In this document: piece after piece, positions 34,901 through 45,655 of the stretch
Layout of the letters: the number at the start of each line of letters is the position of its first letter
Position numbering within the stretch: position 1 is the stretch's first letter
Source: Tethya wilhelma
Lineage: Eukaryota; Porifera; Demospongiae; Tethyida; Tethyidae
NCBI GenBank assembly: GCA_964030475.1
Contig: CAXIPT010000008.1
Location: 5,294,465 to 5,358,464, forward strand
Direction of reading: 5' to 3'
DNA: 64,000 nucleotides
Program-made: the position numbers and the translations under genes
The notes under the pieces: generated by a model
Told to the model about the DNA's origin: nothing
The model's database searches: none
Seen by the model: only the letters and a program-made list of their open reading frames with translations

Positions 34901-35771
34901 CTCTATACCCGGCTGCAATTCTGGCTTACCATGTTGGATGCGTTTTACGAGAGTGCTGTTGTGTTCTTTGTTGCTTTTGCTGTGAGTGCTGTTGAAATAG
35001 CAGATGAATATTGCCACCATTTTACCCCACTGTCCCCCTCTCTTGCAGGCCTACTACAGCACTGATGTTGGGGTGGTGGAGTTTGGGTTTGTCATCAATA
35101 TCTCCGTGGTGATAGTCGTGTCTCTCCACCTCGCCGTGGAAACACAGCACTGGGTGAGACATTAGTTACCATATACGTTACGTTTGGTTGTTTGTGGGAC
35201 TTTGTGAGAAGAAAGGAATATCATTTTCTCTCCATTGTTTTCCTTCAGACTCTTGTCAACCATGTCGTTCTATGGGGCAGCATTGCAGTCACTTTTATCT
35301 TCAATTACATCTACTGTGCCATTGACACCAGGCAGAGACTCATGGACACACTCTGGGTCATGCAAATGGCCTCCACACGAGCTGAGTTCTGGTTTGTCCT
35401 GATTCTTACACCAGTAATTGCTCTCTTTCCAAGGTGAGCCAATCTTTGCACGAGACACATTGCTCTAGCCTTGTTCTAGAATTCTATATTCTATAGGCCT
35501 TTGGTATAAATGATATTATTATTATGTATTGTAACGCCAAATTACAAACTTCTCATGTTGTAATCTTATGTGTAGACTGGTGGCAAAAGTGATAGAACAA
35601 GAGATCTATCCCTCTGCTGTGATGACAGCCAGAGCTAGGGAGAAGAGGGTCACCAAGAGAGTGCTGGTTGATATCCCTGATGCTAGGGAGGTGGCAATGC
35701 CTCAGTTGGAGGTGAACCATGAACAGACAGGAGAGCACAGTGTAACTAATAGTCATAACAATGTCATCTAG
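27640..35771 (+). CDS. P4-type ATPase, ATP10-like phospholipid flippase (copy 1)
   Basis: Moves phospholipid from the outer to the cytosolic leaflet, normally with a CDC50 partner. Using one copy of the duplicated block, 17 exons join in phase: 27640-28265, 28555-28765, 28977-29068, 29229-29335, 29441-29572, 29729-29853, 31646-31898, 32001-32110, 32171-32437, 32502-33027, 33325-33509, 33635-33934, 34257-34514, 34700-34981, 35049-35153, 35249-35433, 35576-35771, for 1319 residues. Motifs are [15 protein letters not shown] (TM1), [10 protein letters not shown] (P4 actuator DGET), [10 protein letters not shown] (TM4 flippase motif), [29 protein letters not shown] and [35 protein letters not shown] and the long, variable loop after the phosphorylation site point to the ATP10 class. 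The start at 27640 is uncertain; later ATGs (27858, 27876) are possible. Confidence 0.93.
28280..29924 (+). repeat. P4-ATPase exon block, copy 1 (up to gap)
   Basis: Exons 2-6 of the flippase with introns, about 99% identical to 29959-31580. It begins in a (GT)n tract and ends in a (CA)n tract that runs into a 34-base N gap (29925-29958). Confidence 0.85.
29925..29958. other. Assembly gap (34 N) between (CA)n and (GT)n
   Basis: The left flank is (CA)n from the intron after exon 6; the right flank is (GT)n from the intron after exon 1. The two repeats are reverse complements, so they probably caused a false join. Confidence 0.9.
29959..31580 (+). repeat. P4-ATPase exon block, copy 2
   Basis: Second copy of exons 2-6 (30243-30453, 30665-30756, 30917-31023, 31115-31246, 31403-31527). 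Coding differences from copy 1 are minimal: the residue after the LKQRLV block is Ser instead of Ala. Probably the second haplotype. Confidence 0.85.
33047..33246. mobile_element. 200-bp MITE with 20-bp terminal inverted repeats
   Basis: The left end TATAGCGGGAAATTTTCGTA and the reverse complement of the right end, TATAGCAGGAAATTTTCGTA, differ at one base. Internal sub-repeats resemble AAAATTTCGTATA. The element sits in the intron between flippase exons 10 and 11 and has no reading frame. Ends beginning TATA suggest a TA target, as in Tc1/mariner-type MITEs. Confidence 0.75.
33985..34135. repeat. Degenerate intronic tandem repeat
   Basis: Four to five diverged units of 30-36 bases built on AAAAGATTGATGTG or its variants, in the intron between flippase exons 12 and 13. 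Confidence 0.5.
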
Positions 35772-36043
35772 AAATTGTTCGGTTTTTATTATTTTAAAAA
35801 TTTTACATAAAATCAATTTACTACAAACAAAATAATTGCGGATTCTAGCAATTAGCTGCTTCCTCCTCTGTAACATTATCTAGTTTGTAGTGATTCTCTC
35901 TGGCAGCAACGTCTTTCCAACGGAAGTATTTTAATACAATAACAATATTAGCATCCAAAGTGAGCGGGACTCCCCGACCACACATTCGTTCTTCAGTTGC
36001 TATACATTTCAATGGACGGAGAGGATTGTAAGACAGCGACAGA

Positions 36044-37635
36044 ATGGATCCAGCTCAACGAAGAGAGCGAGTCATCAGCGCTAGGAACGTCTACCTGCCT
36101 CCTCAGAATTGGTACAGGCGGTTACACATTCCCGGAGTGTTCAACTCCCGCGCCTCCCCGCACTCCAACTCCATCCACACCACCAAATACACTCTCATTA
36201 ACTTCATCTTCAAGAACCTCTGGGAGCAGTTCCACCGCCTGGCCAACATCTACTTCCTCATCATACCAGTATTGAATTTTATACCAACAATTGAAGCCTT
36301 TGGTAGGGAGGTTGGATATGTTCCACTTCTGTTTGTGCTGGGAGTCACCATGGTGAAGGATGGGTTTGAAGACTTGAGGAGGTACAGATCAGACAGAGAG
36401 GTCAACAGGAGGTTGTGCAAAGTGTACGACTGGTGAGCTAAAGTGTATGTGCAGAGATTATGACGTCATTCAATGCCAGGCAGCAGCTCGTCTGTTAATA
36501 ACAAGGTGTTAGCTACCACAAATGATTGATTGTTCAATTTCAGTTTGGCTGCCTTGATGTCTGCATGCTTTCCTCACTGGTTGTTGGCAAATATTGCTAT
36601 AATAATAACTATACTGCATTTATCGGATATCTTCACTTCCTCAAATCAAACACAGGGTGGCAGGAAGCTATGTGTCTAAACAATGGCGCCATGTTAGAGT
36701 GGGAGACTTTATCGAGCTGCGATGCGATGAGGTGATACCAGCGGACATCTTGGTCCTCTCCTCCTCTGATCCCCATCGGATATGCTATATTGAGACGGCC
36801 AACATTGACGGGGAGACCAGTCTGAAGCAGAGGCTGGTGGCCCCCTCCGGAGTGAGGGAGGAAGAGGTGAGGTTGGCCTCCATGGAGTTTCTTTCATTAT
36901 TGAGCTCCCGTCTGCAGTTTATCATAATACGTAATCTGTTTTTGTTTTGTGCATAACTTTCACTATGTATTATATACCTGCAGTAATTTTTGTTTGCTTC
37001 TCTCAATTCAGCCCCCCTCTGAACATTTTGACCCCTCAAGGTTCGTGGGGGAGCTTCACGCTGAGGAACCCCACAACAAGATCTATGAGTTCAATGGCTA
37101 CATGTAAGAGGCACACAGTTCACCAGTGCTGGCCACACACACAGAGTGAGACACCACATCAACTGCAGCTGTTGAGCAATAGAATCCCTTGTTGTGAGCT
37201 TCAATTTGGGAGTTTGGCAACTGCTAGGAGTGCTTCATTGGCTTGTCTTCCCATGGTTTGGACATTAATATTAGACATGCATGGCAATTAGTTCGCTGTA
37301 ACAGCTTAGCTTCCCTAAATAGTTTAAATATTTTCTGAATATAATTCATTTTTAGTGGGTCATGTACAGCACACATCTACAGCTGTTCAACCTCTTTATT
37401 GCACTGTTTAGTGGCAACAATACAACTACAAGAATGCTTTGATTTCTTTTGCTATGATGTAATGATGATGTTATCTGACTTTCCAGTCAGGAGCCGAATG
37501 GTGTGAGAAGTAGTGTGGACAGAAACCACCTTCTATTGCGAGGCTGTGTGCTCAGGAACACCACCACTGTCACTGGCATTGTTGTCTATGCTGGTGAGAA
37601 ATGGAGAGAGAGAGAAAGTTGCCATCTTATTCTTT

Positions 37636-37687
<52 letters not shown>

Positions 37688-39628
37688 CTGTGTTCTAGGC
37701 CATCAGACTAAAGCCTTGTTAAACAACAGTGGTCCTCGTGCCAAGAGGAGTAAGCTGGAGAGAGACATCAACACAGAGATAGTGTCTCAAGTTGTCATCC
37801 TAGCCATCCTCTGTATCTCTGGTGCTATAGGTACATTCCAATGGATAGTGATGCACAAACACACTCACTCCCTCTCTCCTCACATGCAGCCAGTGGTGTG
37901 TGGACCTCTCAAAACATTGACAAAAACATAACCTTCTTTCCCTTCAACTCTGACAACATTGATCCTGCCCTGGAGGGGTTTGTTAGATTTTGGACCTTTG
38001 TTGTTCTATTCCAGGTATGTCATTGTGCATGGTGTCTTCTCAAATTTGGCTATCATTCTTTCTCTCAAACAAATCTACATTGTTTCAAAAACTACATGCA
38101 GGTCATCCCCATCTCCCTCTATGTTACCTTGGAGATAGTGAAATTCACTCAGATCTTCTTCCTCAACTGGGATCGTGCCATGTACTATGCACCCACAGAC
38201 AGACCATTTGAGTGCCGAGCTCTGAACATCACTGAGGACCTCGGGCAGATCCAGTATGTGTTCTCAGACAAGACAGGGACACTCACAGAGAACCAGATGG
38301 TCTTCAAGTGCTGCTCCATTGGTGGCACCAACTACCCCCACAGCCTGAAAGGTACGTGAGTGTGTCACTGCCAGCCTCATCAACTCACAGGAGATTTCTC
38401 TCTCTCACTTTAGATGAAATGTGTGGAGCAGAGGCTGATAACCACAGAGAAGAAGAAGAAACTGACGAGATAGATTTTCCTAAACCTCATGTGAGTAACT
38501 ACTGTTACTTAGAAAATTTTCTGCTCGAATTTTTTTTTGTTATGCAATGTTTTTTGCAACAGTTGTAGTCAGATTTTCCTGTGCATAATTTTAATTTCCT
38601 GCAGTTCACTAGCGCTGTGAATCTTTTGAGATTTACTGACATGACACCATAGCACTTGTAAACTTCACCTCTGATTTTCTGCAGAGAGAGAAGATTGAAC
38701 TAGACTGTCTCCTACTGAGCACGCTCAGAAACCAGACTCTGAGTGAAAAGTTAAACTGCATCAGAGATTTCTTCATCACCATGGCAATCTGTAACACTGT
38801 AGTGGTGGTATCCAAGAGAGGGAGAGATGATAAAGAGAGCTGTCAGTCACAATCAAAAAATGGTGGTGGGAAAGTCTTGAATAAAGACATCTTAGGTCTG
38901 AACTACGAGGCAGAATCACCAGATGAAGCTGCACTAGTAGAGGTTAGTGTGTTTGTAATGGCTTATTAGCTAGCTGGTTGTCAACTGTCATCATCCATTC
39001 CTCCAGGCTGCCAGAGTNCTGATGTTGGGGTGGTGGAGTTTGGGTTTGTTATCAATATCTCCATGGTGATAGTTGCATCTCTACACCTCGCCATCGAGAC
39101 ACTGCACTGGGTAAGAAAATATTTTTAGCTTGCAGTACACCATTAATAATTCTTTTATTAGTTTGTGTATTTCTTTTAGACAATTGTCAACCATCTCTTC
39201 CTTTGGGGTAGCATTGCATTCATGTTCATCTTCAATTACATCTACTGTGCCATTGACACCAGGCAGAGACTCATAGACACACTCTGGATCATGCAAATGA
39301 CCTCCACACGAGCTGAGTTCTGGTTTGTCCTGATTCTGACTCCAGCCATTGCTCTCCTACCGAGGTAGCTAGCTAGGCCAATAACAATGTGTGTACACAG
39401 AGGCAAAAATTTCAACTCCACACTGTACGTTGTAATCTTATGTGTAGACTGGTGGCAAAAGTGATAGAACAAGAGATCTATCCCTCTGCTGTGATGACAG
39501 CCAGAGTCAGGGAGAAGAGGGTAACCTCTGCCAAGAGGTTCAAAGTTGATGATCCTCACAGAATAGAATCTGATCCTCCAACAGCACAGCAGGAATTAAG
39601 AGACACACAAACAGATCTAGACTGGTGA
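36044..39628 (+). CDS. P4-type ATPase, ATP10-like flippase (copy 2), internally deleted at a join
   Basis: Tandem paralogue 0.27 kb downstream of copy 1. The start is the ATG at 36044 ([19 protein letters not shown]). Exons include 36044-36432, 36656-36866, 37012-37103, 37487-37593, 37699-37830, 37890-38014, 38102-38351, 38414-38490, 38685-38942 and 39007-39017, then the N at 39018. Coding resumes at 39019-39110 ([13 protein letters not shown]), 39180-39364 and 39448-39628. DGET, IPISLYV and DKTGTLT are present. Exons matching 32513-35060 of copy 1, including the nucleotide-binding half and the GDGAND hinge, are absent, so as assembled the protein could not work. Exons are very similar to copy 1, but introns, the acidic loop ([15 protein letters not shown]) and the C terminus differ, so it is a real second gene. 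The deletion coincides with a single N and is most likely artificial. Confidence 0.85.
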
Positions 39629-39767
39629 AATTATCAGCACTACATATTCATAATCATTTTCAGTTTTTTTTGTTGAATTCATAAAATTATTTAAAAAATA
39701 ATTCATCTGCATCTCATTATAAATTAAATCAACATGGGGAGGGGTGTGGGGACAACACTATCTATCT

Positions 39768-41153
39768 CTACCTCGTACACCAGTATCTCATCAAGAGTAC
39801 ACCACCTACTGCAATAAAAATAAGTACACGAAAATTAAATAAATCTCCAAATACAGAGTTTCTAATTCGTTCACGAATATAGGTTCGCATGAGGTGATAA
39901 GTGTATGCTCCTAATGCAGCAATGCGACCAATGCTGACCCTCAACCTCAACTGAGGGCTGCCATCAGGACTGTCAGTATCAACATGCTCTGTAAAGACAT
40001 TTCTTGCTATATCAAAAAACATTCTTGCGGCACTCTCAGGTGAACCTGACAGCTGGACAATTTCTTGCAGATCATCTTCATACTGTGCATCTATTTCATC
40101 ACCCAGCGCTGCCAGCCTCTGAGCAACGAGTCTTTGAGAAAGGCCATGTTCTGAAGCGTCACTCAGCCCAATGTCATTAGTAGTGATTCTGACAAATGCT
40201 GGTATTGATCTGGACCTCAGCCTGAGCATACAAGTCTTCCAAAAAGTTGAAAACCAGTTTTCATCTAGGTGAGAAAGAGGTATCTTTCTGTAGCTAGCTG
40301 GGACAACAGGAATCTTACTAGCATCTTCAATGGGCACCCCAGCTTTATGAACAGCCTTGCTCAGAGTTTGCTGCCACTGTTTCATTCGATCTTCAAAGTA
40401 ATCCATAAATTCTAAACCACTAGAGGGTGGAAGACGGACTCTGTTTGCAAAGGTAAGCACAATTATGGCAGTGTTCCATATCTCCTTTCCCAGAGCATTA
40501 GTCAATTCACTGATAGCATCATAGTCATCTTGACTGGCTCTGGTCTCCGTCATATCATGACAGTAAATGAACAGATCAACCTGACCTTTGCACTTCCTTT
40601 CAACCTCTTCCAGTATCTTCTCTGCTTCAATGTCTGGGTCCTGGAGTCCTGGTGTATCCCAGAGGGTCACCTGGATACCATTGATGGTCCTCGTCAGCTC
40701 TGGGAGGGGATTCAGGTTATCATTGTAAGATTCAACAGCTCTAGTTTGAGAGAAAATGTCCTCTCCCTCTTCAGCAACGACCTTCCCTAGGAGAGTATTG
40801 ATGAGTGATGACTTGCCTGCTCCTGTCTTGCCAAAGATGAGAATGCGAAGTGTTTCACTTTCTGCTATCCAGTCTGTGATCCGTCTCTGCAAATCTTCTT
40901 TCTCAGCTCGTTGGAATATGTATGAATACAAGAAAGTACTAGTTTCATCTTCCATTTCATCATTACCTTCAGCTTGCTGTACTTTTGGAGTTCTGGAGCT
41001 GCTCCTCTGCCTTTCAATTCGCGATTTAGTCGCCATTTTTGTACACATGGATGAAGTTCTGAGCATGCGCAAATCTGTCACGAAGAATTTGGACCCCCCA
41101 GGTCCAAATACTTGGATGTGCCCCGGTGTAACTACTGGTATGGAACTGGTCAT
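39768..41153 (-). CDS. AIG1/IAN-like tail-anchored GTPase 1
   Basis: Predicted membrane-tethered GTP-binding protein. Single exon; an ATG at 41153 gives 461 residues, but the ATG at 41036 (MATKSRIERQRS) gives a more ordinary start and 422 residues. G1 is GKTGAGKSSLIN, G3 WDTPGLQDPD. The usual G4 TKxD position reads VLTFANRV. The segment after the G domain has VVPASYRKIPLSH and ENWFSTFWKTCM. The C terminus ends with one hydrophobic helix (RVLIFIAVGGVLLMRYW) and TR, the layout of tail-anchored proteins. The G domain belongs to the AIG1/GIMAP/Toc superfamily. The atypical G4 resembles the T-x-A form of plant Toc GTPases more than vertebrate GIMAPs. Function unknown; IAN/GIMAP proteins act in immune-cell survival or pathogen response. 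Confidence 0.82.
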   Translation of the reverse strand: MTSSIPVVTPGHIQVFGPGGSKFFVTDLRMLRTSSMCTKMATKSRIERQRSSSRTPKVQQAEGNDEMEDETSTFLYSYIFQRAEKEDLQRRITDWIAESETLRILIFGKTGAGKSSLINTLLGKVVAEEGEDIFSQTRAVESYNDNLNPLPELTRTINGIQVTLWDTPGLQDPDIEAEKILEEVERKCKGQVDLFIYCHDMTETRASQDDYDAISELTNALGKEIWNTAIIVLTFANRVRLPPSSGLEFMDYFEDRMKQWQQTLSKAVHKAGVPIEDASKIPVVPASYRKIPLSHLDENWFSTFWKTCMLRLRSRSIPAFVRITTNDIGLSDASEHGLSQRLVAQRLAALGDEIDAQYEDDLQEIVQLSGSPESAARMFFDIARNVFTEHVDTDSPDGSPQLRLRVSIGRIAALGAYTYHLMRTYIRERIRNSVFGDLFNFRVLIFIAVGGVLLMRYWCTR

Positions 41154-42024
41154 GGTCCTAGCAATGTCATCTAGCTAAAAAAAATTGTTTCACTTTTGAT
41201 AAACTATTGCAGCATAATAATAATAATACTGACACTGTCCTTTTCTACAAACCTATCGTTTAAACCAATAGTAACCAAGTAACAATGCTCCACCAAGAGC
41301 ACCCATCAAAATAATGTTCTTTAATCGCACATATACAATGTCGTCATCAATATAAGGTGAAAAACACTCACGTAGCAGCCAATAACAATTGACATATCTT
41401 TGCCAAATCCTTGTCTGTGCACGTGCTGCAGTAAACAGCATGATAGAGATCATCCGTGAACTTAGTGGTAAGTTAGCAATCTCCATTTCACGTCTTGTTA
41501 TAGAATCCCCTATTTCCTTTAGCTTTAATACAATGATTCTTGTCTTCAATTCTTTTTTTGTAACCTCATCTAGTGCTTCATTATGATACATTCTGATGAG
41601 TGCTGGCAAAGATTCAAACCTCAGCCTGAGCATACATGTGCCCCAGAAGGTCACAAACCAGTCTTGTTCTTGATAGCAAAGACGTATCTTTCTGTAGCTA
41701 GCTGGTACAACAGGAATCTCATGGGTGTCTTCAATGGGCACCCCAGCTTTATGAACAGCCTTGTTTAGTGTTTGCTGCCACTGTTTCATTCGATCTTCAA
41801 AGTAATCCTTGAACTCTAAACCACTAGAGGGTGGAAGACGGACTCTGTTAGCAAACGTAAGCACAATGATGGCAGTGTTCCATATCTCCTTTCCCAGAGC
41901 ATTAGTCAATTCACTGATAGCATCATAGTCATCTTGACTGGCTCTGGTCTCCGTCATATCATGGCAGTAAATGAACAGATCAACCTGACCTTTGCACTTC
42001 CTTTCAATCTCTTCCAGTATCTTC
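41121..42024 (-). repeat. Duplicate of IAN GTPase 2 region (copy a)
   Basis: 904 bases essentially identical to 44360-45263, cut by the single N at 42025. The copies have equal length and only a few substitutions, consistent with alleles of one locus or a contig overlap. Confidence 0.9.
41253..42024 (-). pseudogene. Partial IAN GTPase 2 copy, truncated at contig join
   Basis: Encodes the C-terminal 257 residues of the GTPase at 44492-45529, from the KILEEIERKCKGQ block to the membrane tail, with one substituted pair (RVRLPPSS instead of RVHIPPSS). The P-loop part is missing because the sequence stops at the N at 42025. It is more likely an assembly duplicate than a true pseudogene. Confidence 0.7.
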
Positions 42025-42025
42025 N

Positions 42026-44189
42026 TCAGGTCAAGGTTGAAAGCCAAGAACCTGATGTACATCAATCAATTGCTGCATGTTCTCAGCTGCTTCATCAAAG
42101 CACTGGAGAGTGAGTACTTCCTACGCTAGCACAATGAGTGCCACTGCATTGAGGTGTGTGATGTAATCCAGGTCAGAGGTCGTCGTCATGCCAACCATCA
42201 GAGGACCCCCCTGACACCAGGCTCCTCAGGTTGAATGACTTTCTGTTTGCATCCAAACTGGATAATGTCAACCTCTTCAAGGTGCTCAGGTACTGCGAGC
42301 GAAGTCAGATAGCAAAAAAGGTAAAATTGACGATCGAGAATGATTAATAGTTTTAACTTCTGAACACCTTTTCTCTCTCTTCATCAGTTGAATGGGTTTG
42401 TTGATCGCTACTCTGAACCTTCACCCCTGCAGTCTGTTGCTGTTTCATCAACAGGTATTATCGTCTAACAATTCACACATCAAACCATAAGAATGTACCT
42501 AATGTATTTACTGTTCCTGGAAGTAACTCGTCCTCTTGTACTCTTGCACTAGGCCCTGCTGGCTCTCAGCTCAAGAAGAAGGGTGCTCCATCTCTCACCA
42601 CAGGAGGCCAGCCACCATCCTCTGAGGGTGTGGCAAGGGAGGAGGGCCATCAGATGAACTCCCCCCTCATGCTCATTGAGACATTCCTCCTGGCTCTCAC
42701 CAACATGGACAAGGATGGAAGGATCGTTGTCACAAAGAGAGGTTGGCTGCTGGTTGTCACTATGATACAAGGTATGTATTATAATTCCCCATCTCTTTCT
42801 CTGTTCAGCCAGCTTGGTGGTGTCCAGCCTGAAGTTTCTTCTCTTGAACCCTTCAGTTCATTTCACTAGTATAGTCCGTGAGGCAAGAGCTGTGGTAGTG
42901 GCAGGAGGGACCATGCAGCCAGTGAGAGAGAGTATATAGCACTGCTCACTGCCTTTATATTGTGATCATTGCCATCAGGTGTCGGAGTTCAAGGACCAGT
43001 TGCTCTCATCTGCTGGTGTGTGTCCGGAAAGGATCATAGAATTCTCATGTGGTGAGTCATGATAGTGAAACTGCTCATTTACAACACATAATTGGATGGT
43101 ATTTGATCACATGCAGGTCATGTGATCCCACCCGACCAGCTCCTCCCCCTGTGCCTGTGTAGCGGCCCAGCTGGCACTCCTCTGGAGTTTAACTACCAGA
43201 CAAGAGACAAGCCCAGTCTGGTGAGACTAGCACCTTCATCTTCACCCTCAGGCATTGACAGCAGCACTTATCTCCTCTCTAGATTGATGAGCTAGGTCGT
43301 ACACTCCTCAACCTGTCTTCCATGGTACCAGGGGGTGTGGTCTGTTTCTTTCCCTCGTACGACTACGAGAGAAAGGTCCACGCCCACTGGGAGAGGTCAG
43401 GGGTCATTGAGAAGATCGGAAAGAAGAAAAAGGTTGTAAAAACGAAGTGAAATGAGTCGTACACTGATCATGATTGAATCTGTCTGTGTAGGTGTTTAGG
43501 GAGCCAAAACTAGCATCTCAAGTTGACTTTGTGCTGGGTCAATATGCCAAATGTATAGAGGTATGTCACTGTAACAATCTCTGATGTGTATTGTGTGTGT
43601 TAATGGCCATTCTGGTCCATTGGAGTTATTCACCAGTATAGTGAATGTGATGTGTGTGTCATTGTACCCCAGTGCAGTGGTCCTGCTACTACCTCCAGTG
43701 GTGCTGTGATGCTGTGTGTGGTGGGAGGGAAGCTCAGTGAGGGGATCAACTTCTCTGATGACCTCGGTCGGTGTATAGTGATGGTGGGCCTGCCCTACCC
43801 CAATGTCAGGTCCCCGGAGCTCAACGAGAGGATTAACTACCTCAATGCTAACATGGTGAGAAAAATTCTCCATGATAAATAATCCCACTGGAAAGATATG
43901 CATGCCTCACAACTCACACACCTATTGTGTCTGGAAGTAGTTCTGAAAGCTGACTGTGTCATGCAGTTTGCGTAAGGTTTGTGGCTAAAAAAGGCGTATA
44001 CCCCAAAGTAGTAGTTGAATTATGAATATATTTGAGTCAATAATGCCAAATCCAACTGGTGTGGATACACTCTCTAGTGTTAAACAATGATTATAATAAT
44101 CTGAATATTATGTACATGCGTGTGCACTCACCCCTAGCCTCGCTCCCCTGATGGTCGTCTCCCTGGTCAGGTCCACTATGAGAACCTGT
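42026..44189 (+). CDS. DDX11: DDX11/CHL1 DNA helicase, internal fragment in a misplaced contig
   Basis: XPD-family iron-sulphur DNA helicase needed for sister-chromatid cohesion. Only the middle-to-late exons are present and both ends are cut by single Ns (42025, 44190). Recognisable blocks in order: [152 protein letters not shown] and finally VHYENL. Helicase motifs V-VI are partly covered; the Walker A region lies outside. Coding is interrupted by 8-10 normal introns. The fragment is embedded between two copies of one IAN gene. The true 3' exons appear on the opposite strand at 63699-64000, so this placement is suspect. Confidence 0.88.
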
Positions 44190-44359
44190 NCAAACTGAGG
44201 TTTTGCTCAAACCCAAAGCACATTTTGGTCAAGCATGTGATTTGGCAGGGTCAAGGGTCAAGTAGTGCTAAAAATTAACCTATTATTCTCAAATTATGCC
44301 TGCTTCCAGGGTATGCCTATTATTCCAGTTTTAGTGCCAGCATAATCCCCCTAAGCCTA

Positions 44360-45263
44360 CCCCGGTGTAACTACTGGTATGGAACTGGTCATGGTCCTAG
44401 CAATGTCATCTAGCTAAAAAAAATTGTTTCACTTTTGATAAACTATTGCAGCATAATAATAATAATACTGACACTGTCCTTTTCTACAAACCTATCGTTT
44501 AAACCAATAGTAACCAAGTAACAATGCTCCACCAAGAGCACCCATCAAAATAATGTTCTTTAATCGCACATATACAATGTCGTCATCAATATAAGGTGAA
44601 AAACACTCACGTAGCAGCCAATAACAATTGACATATCTTTGCCAAATCCTTGTCTGTGCACGTGCTGCAGTAAACAGCATGATAGAGATCATCCGTGAAC
44701 TTAGTGGTAAGTTAGCAATCTCCATTTCACGTCTTGTTATAGAATCCCCTATTTCCTTTAGCTTTAATACAATGATTCTTGTCTTCAATTCTTTCTTTGT
44801 AACCTCATCTAGTGCTTCATTATGATACATTCTGATGAGTGCTGGCAAAGATTCAAACCTCAGCCTGAGCATACATGTGCCCCAGAAGGTCACAAACCAG
44901 TCTTGTTCTTGATAGCAAAGACGTATCTTTCTGTAGCTAGCTGGTACAACAGGAATCTCATGGGTGTCTTCAATGGGCACCCCAGCTTTATGAACAGCCT
45001 TGTTTAGTGTTTGCTGCCACTGTTTCATTCGATCTTCAAAGTAATCCTTGAACTCTAAACCACTAGAGGGTGGAATATGGACTCTGTTAGCAAACGTAAG
45101 CACAATGATGGCAGTGTTCCATATCTCCTTTCCCAGAGCATTAGTCAATTCACTGATAGCATCATAGTCATCTTGACTGGCTCTGGTCTCTGTCATATCA
45201 TGGCAGTAAATGAACAGATCAACCTGACCTTTGCACTTCCTTTCAATCTCTTCCAGTATCTTC
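44360..45263 (-). repeat. Duplicate of IAN GTPase 2 region (copy b)
   Basis: Counterpart of 41121-42024; this copy continues into a complete gene. Confidence 0.9.
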
Positions 45264-45529
45264 TCTGCTTCAATGTCTGGGTCCTGGAGTCCTGGCGTAT
45301 CCCAGAGGGTCACCTGGATACCATTACTGGTCCTCGTCAGCTCAGGGATGACACCATCGTACGAAGAGATATCTCTTGTCACAGAGAAAATGTCCTCTCC
45401 CTCTTCAGCAACGACCTCCCCTAGGAGAGTGTTGATGAGTGATGACTTGCCAGCTCCTGTCTTGCCGAAAACAAGAATTTTAAGCGTTTTGCTTTCTGCT
45501 ACCCAGTCTTTAATCAACTTCTCACTCAT
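44492..45529 (-). CDS. AIG1/IAN-like tail-anchored GTPase 2
   Basis: Complete single-exon gene, 345 residues from the ATG at 45529 (MSEKLIKDWVAESKTLKILV). G1 GKTGAGKSSLIN, a switch region with IPELTRTSNGIQV, G3 WDTPGLQDPD, the FIYCHDMTETRASQDDYDA block and an atypical G4 LTFANRV are shared with GTPase 1. The C terminus has a hydrophobic helix (NIILMGALGGALLLGYYW) ending FKR, a predicted tail anchor. It is shorter than GTPase 1 at both ends. Head-to-head with GTPase 3 (126 bases between start codons). Function inferred only from the superfamily. Confidence 0.85.
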   Translation of the reverse strand: MSEKLIKDWVAESKTLKILVFGKTGAGKSSLINTLLGEVVAEEGEDIFSVTRDISSYDGVIPELTRTSNGIQVTLWDTPGLQDPDIEAEKILEEIERKCKGQVDLFIYCHDMTETRASQDDYDAISELTNALGKEIWNTAIIVLTFANRVHIPPSSGLEFKDYFEDRMKQWQQTLNKAVHKAGVPIEDTHEIPVVPASYRKIRLCYQEQDWFVTFWGTCMLRLRFESLPALIRMYHNEALDEVTKKELKTRIIVLKLKEIGDSITRREMEIANLPLSSRMISIMLFTAARAQTRIWQRYVNCYWLLRECFSPYIDDDIVYVRLKNIILMGALGGALLLGYYWFKR

Positions 45530-45655
45530 AATTTTTTTTAGTCCCTATAATCATAGATATGACTATGGGCGTGTCAACCAGTAAGTCAATTATCGCGCAT
45601 GCGCATGGAATGAACTTTGTGAAACATAAATAATGACGTCATTTGATATGCGGCA
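45530..45655. promoter_or_regulatory. Bidirectional IAN promoter with NRF1-like site
   Basis: 126 bases between two divergent start codons. It contains CGCGCATGCGCATGG at 45594-45608, the same palindrome seen in the RPL9 promoter and upstream of 56773. Confidence 0.5.

Noticed and set aside
41253..42024. True pseudogene or recent tandem duplicate of IAN GTPase 2
   Set aside because: Equal-length, near-identical copy that stops exactly at a single N beside a foreign contig; assembly overlap is more likely, though only long reads can prove it.
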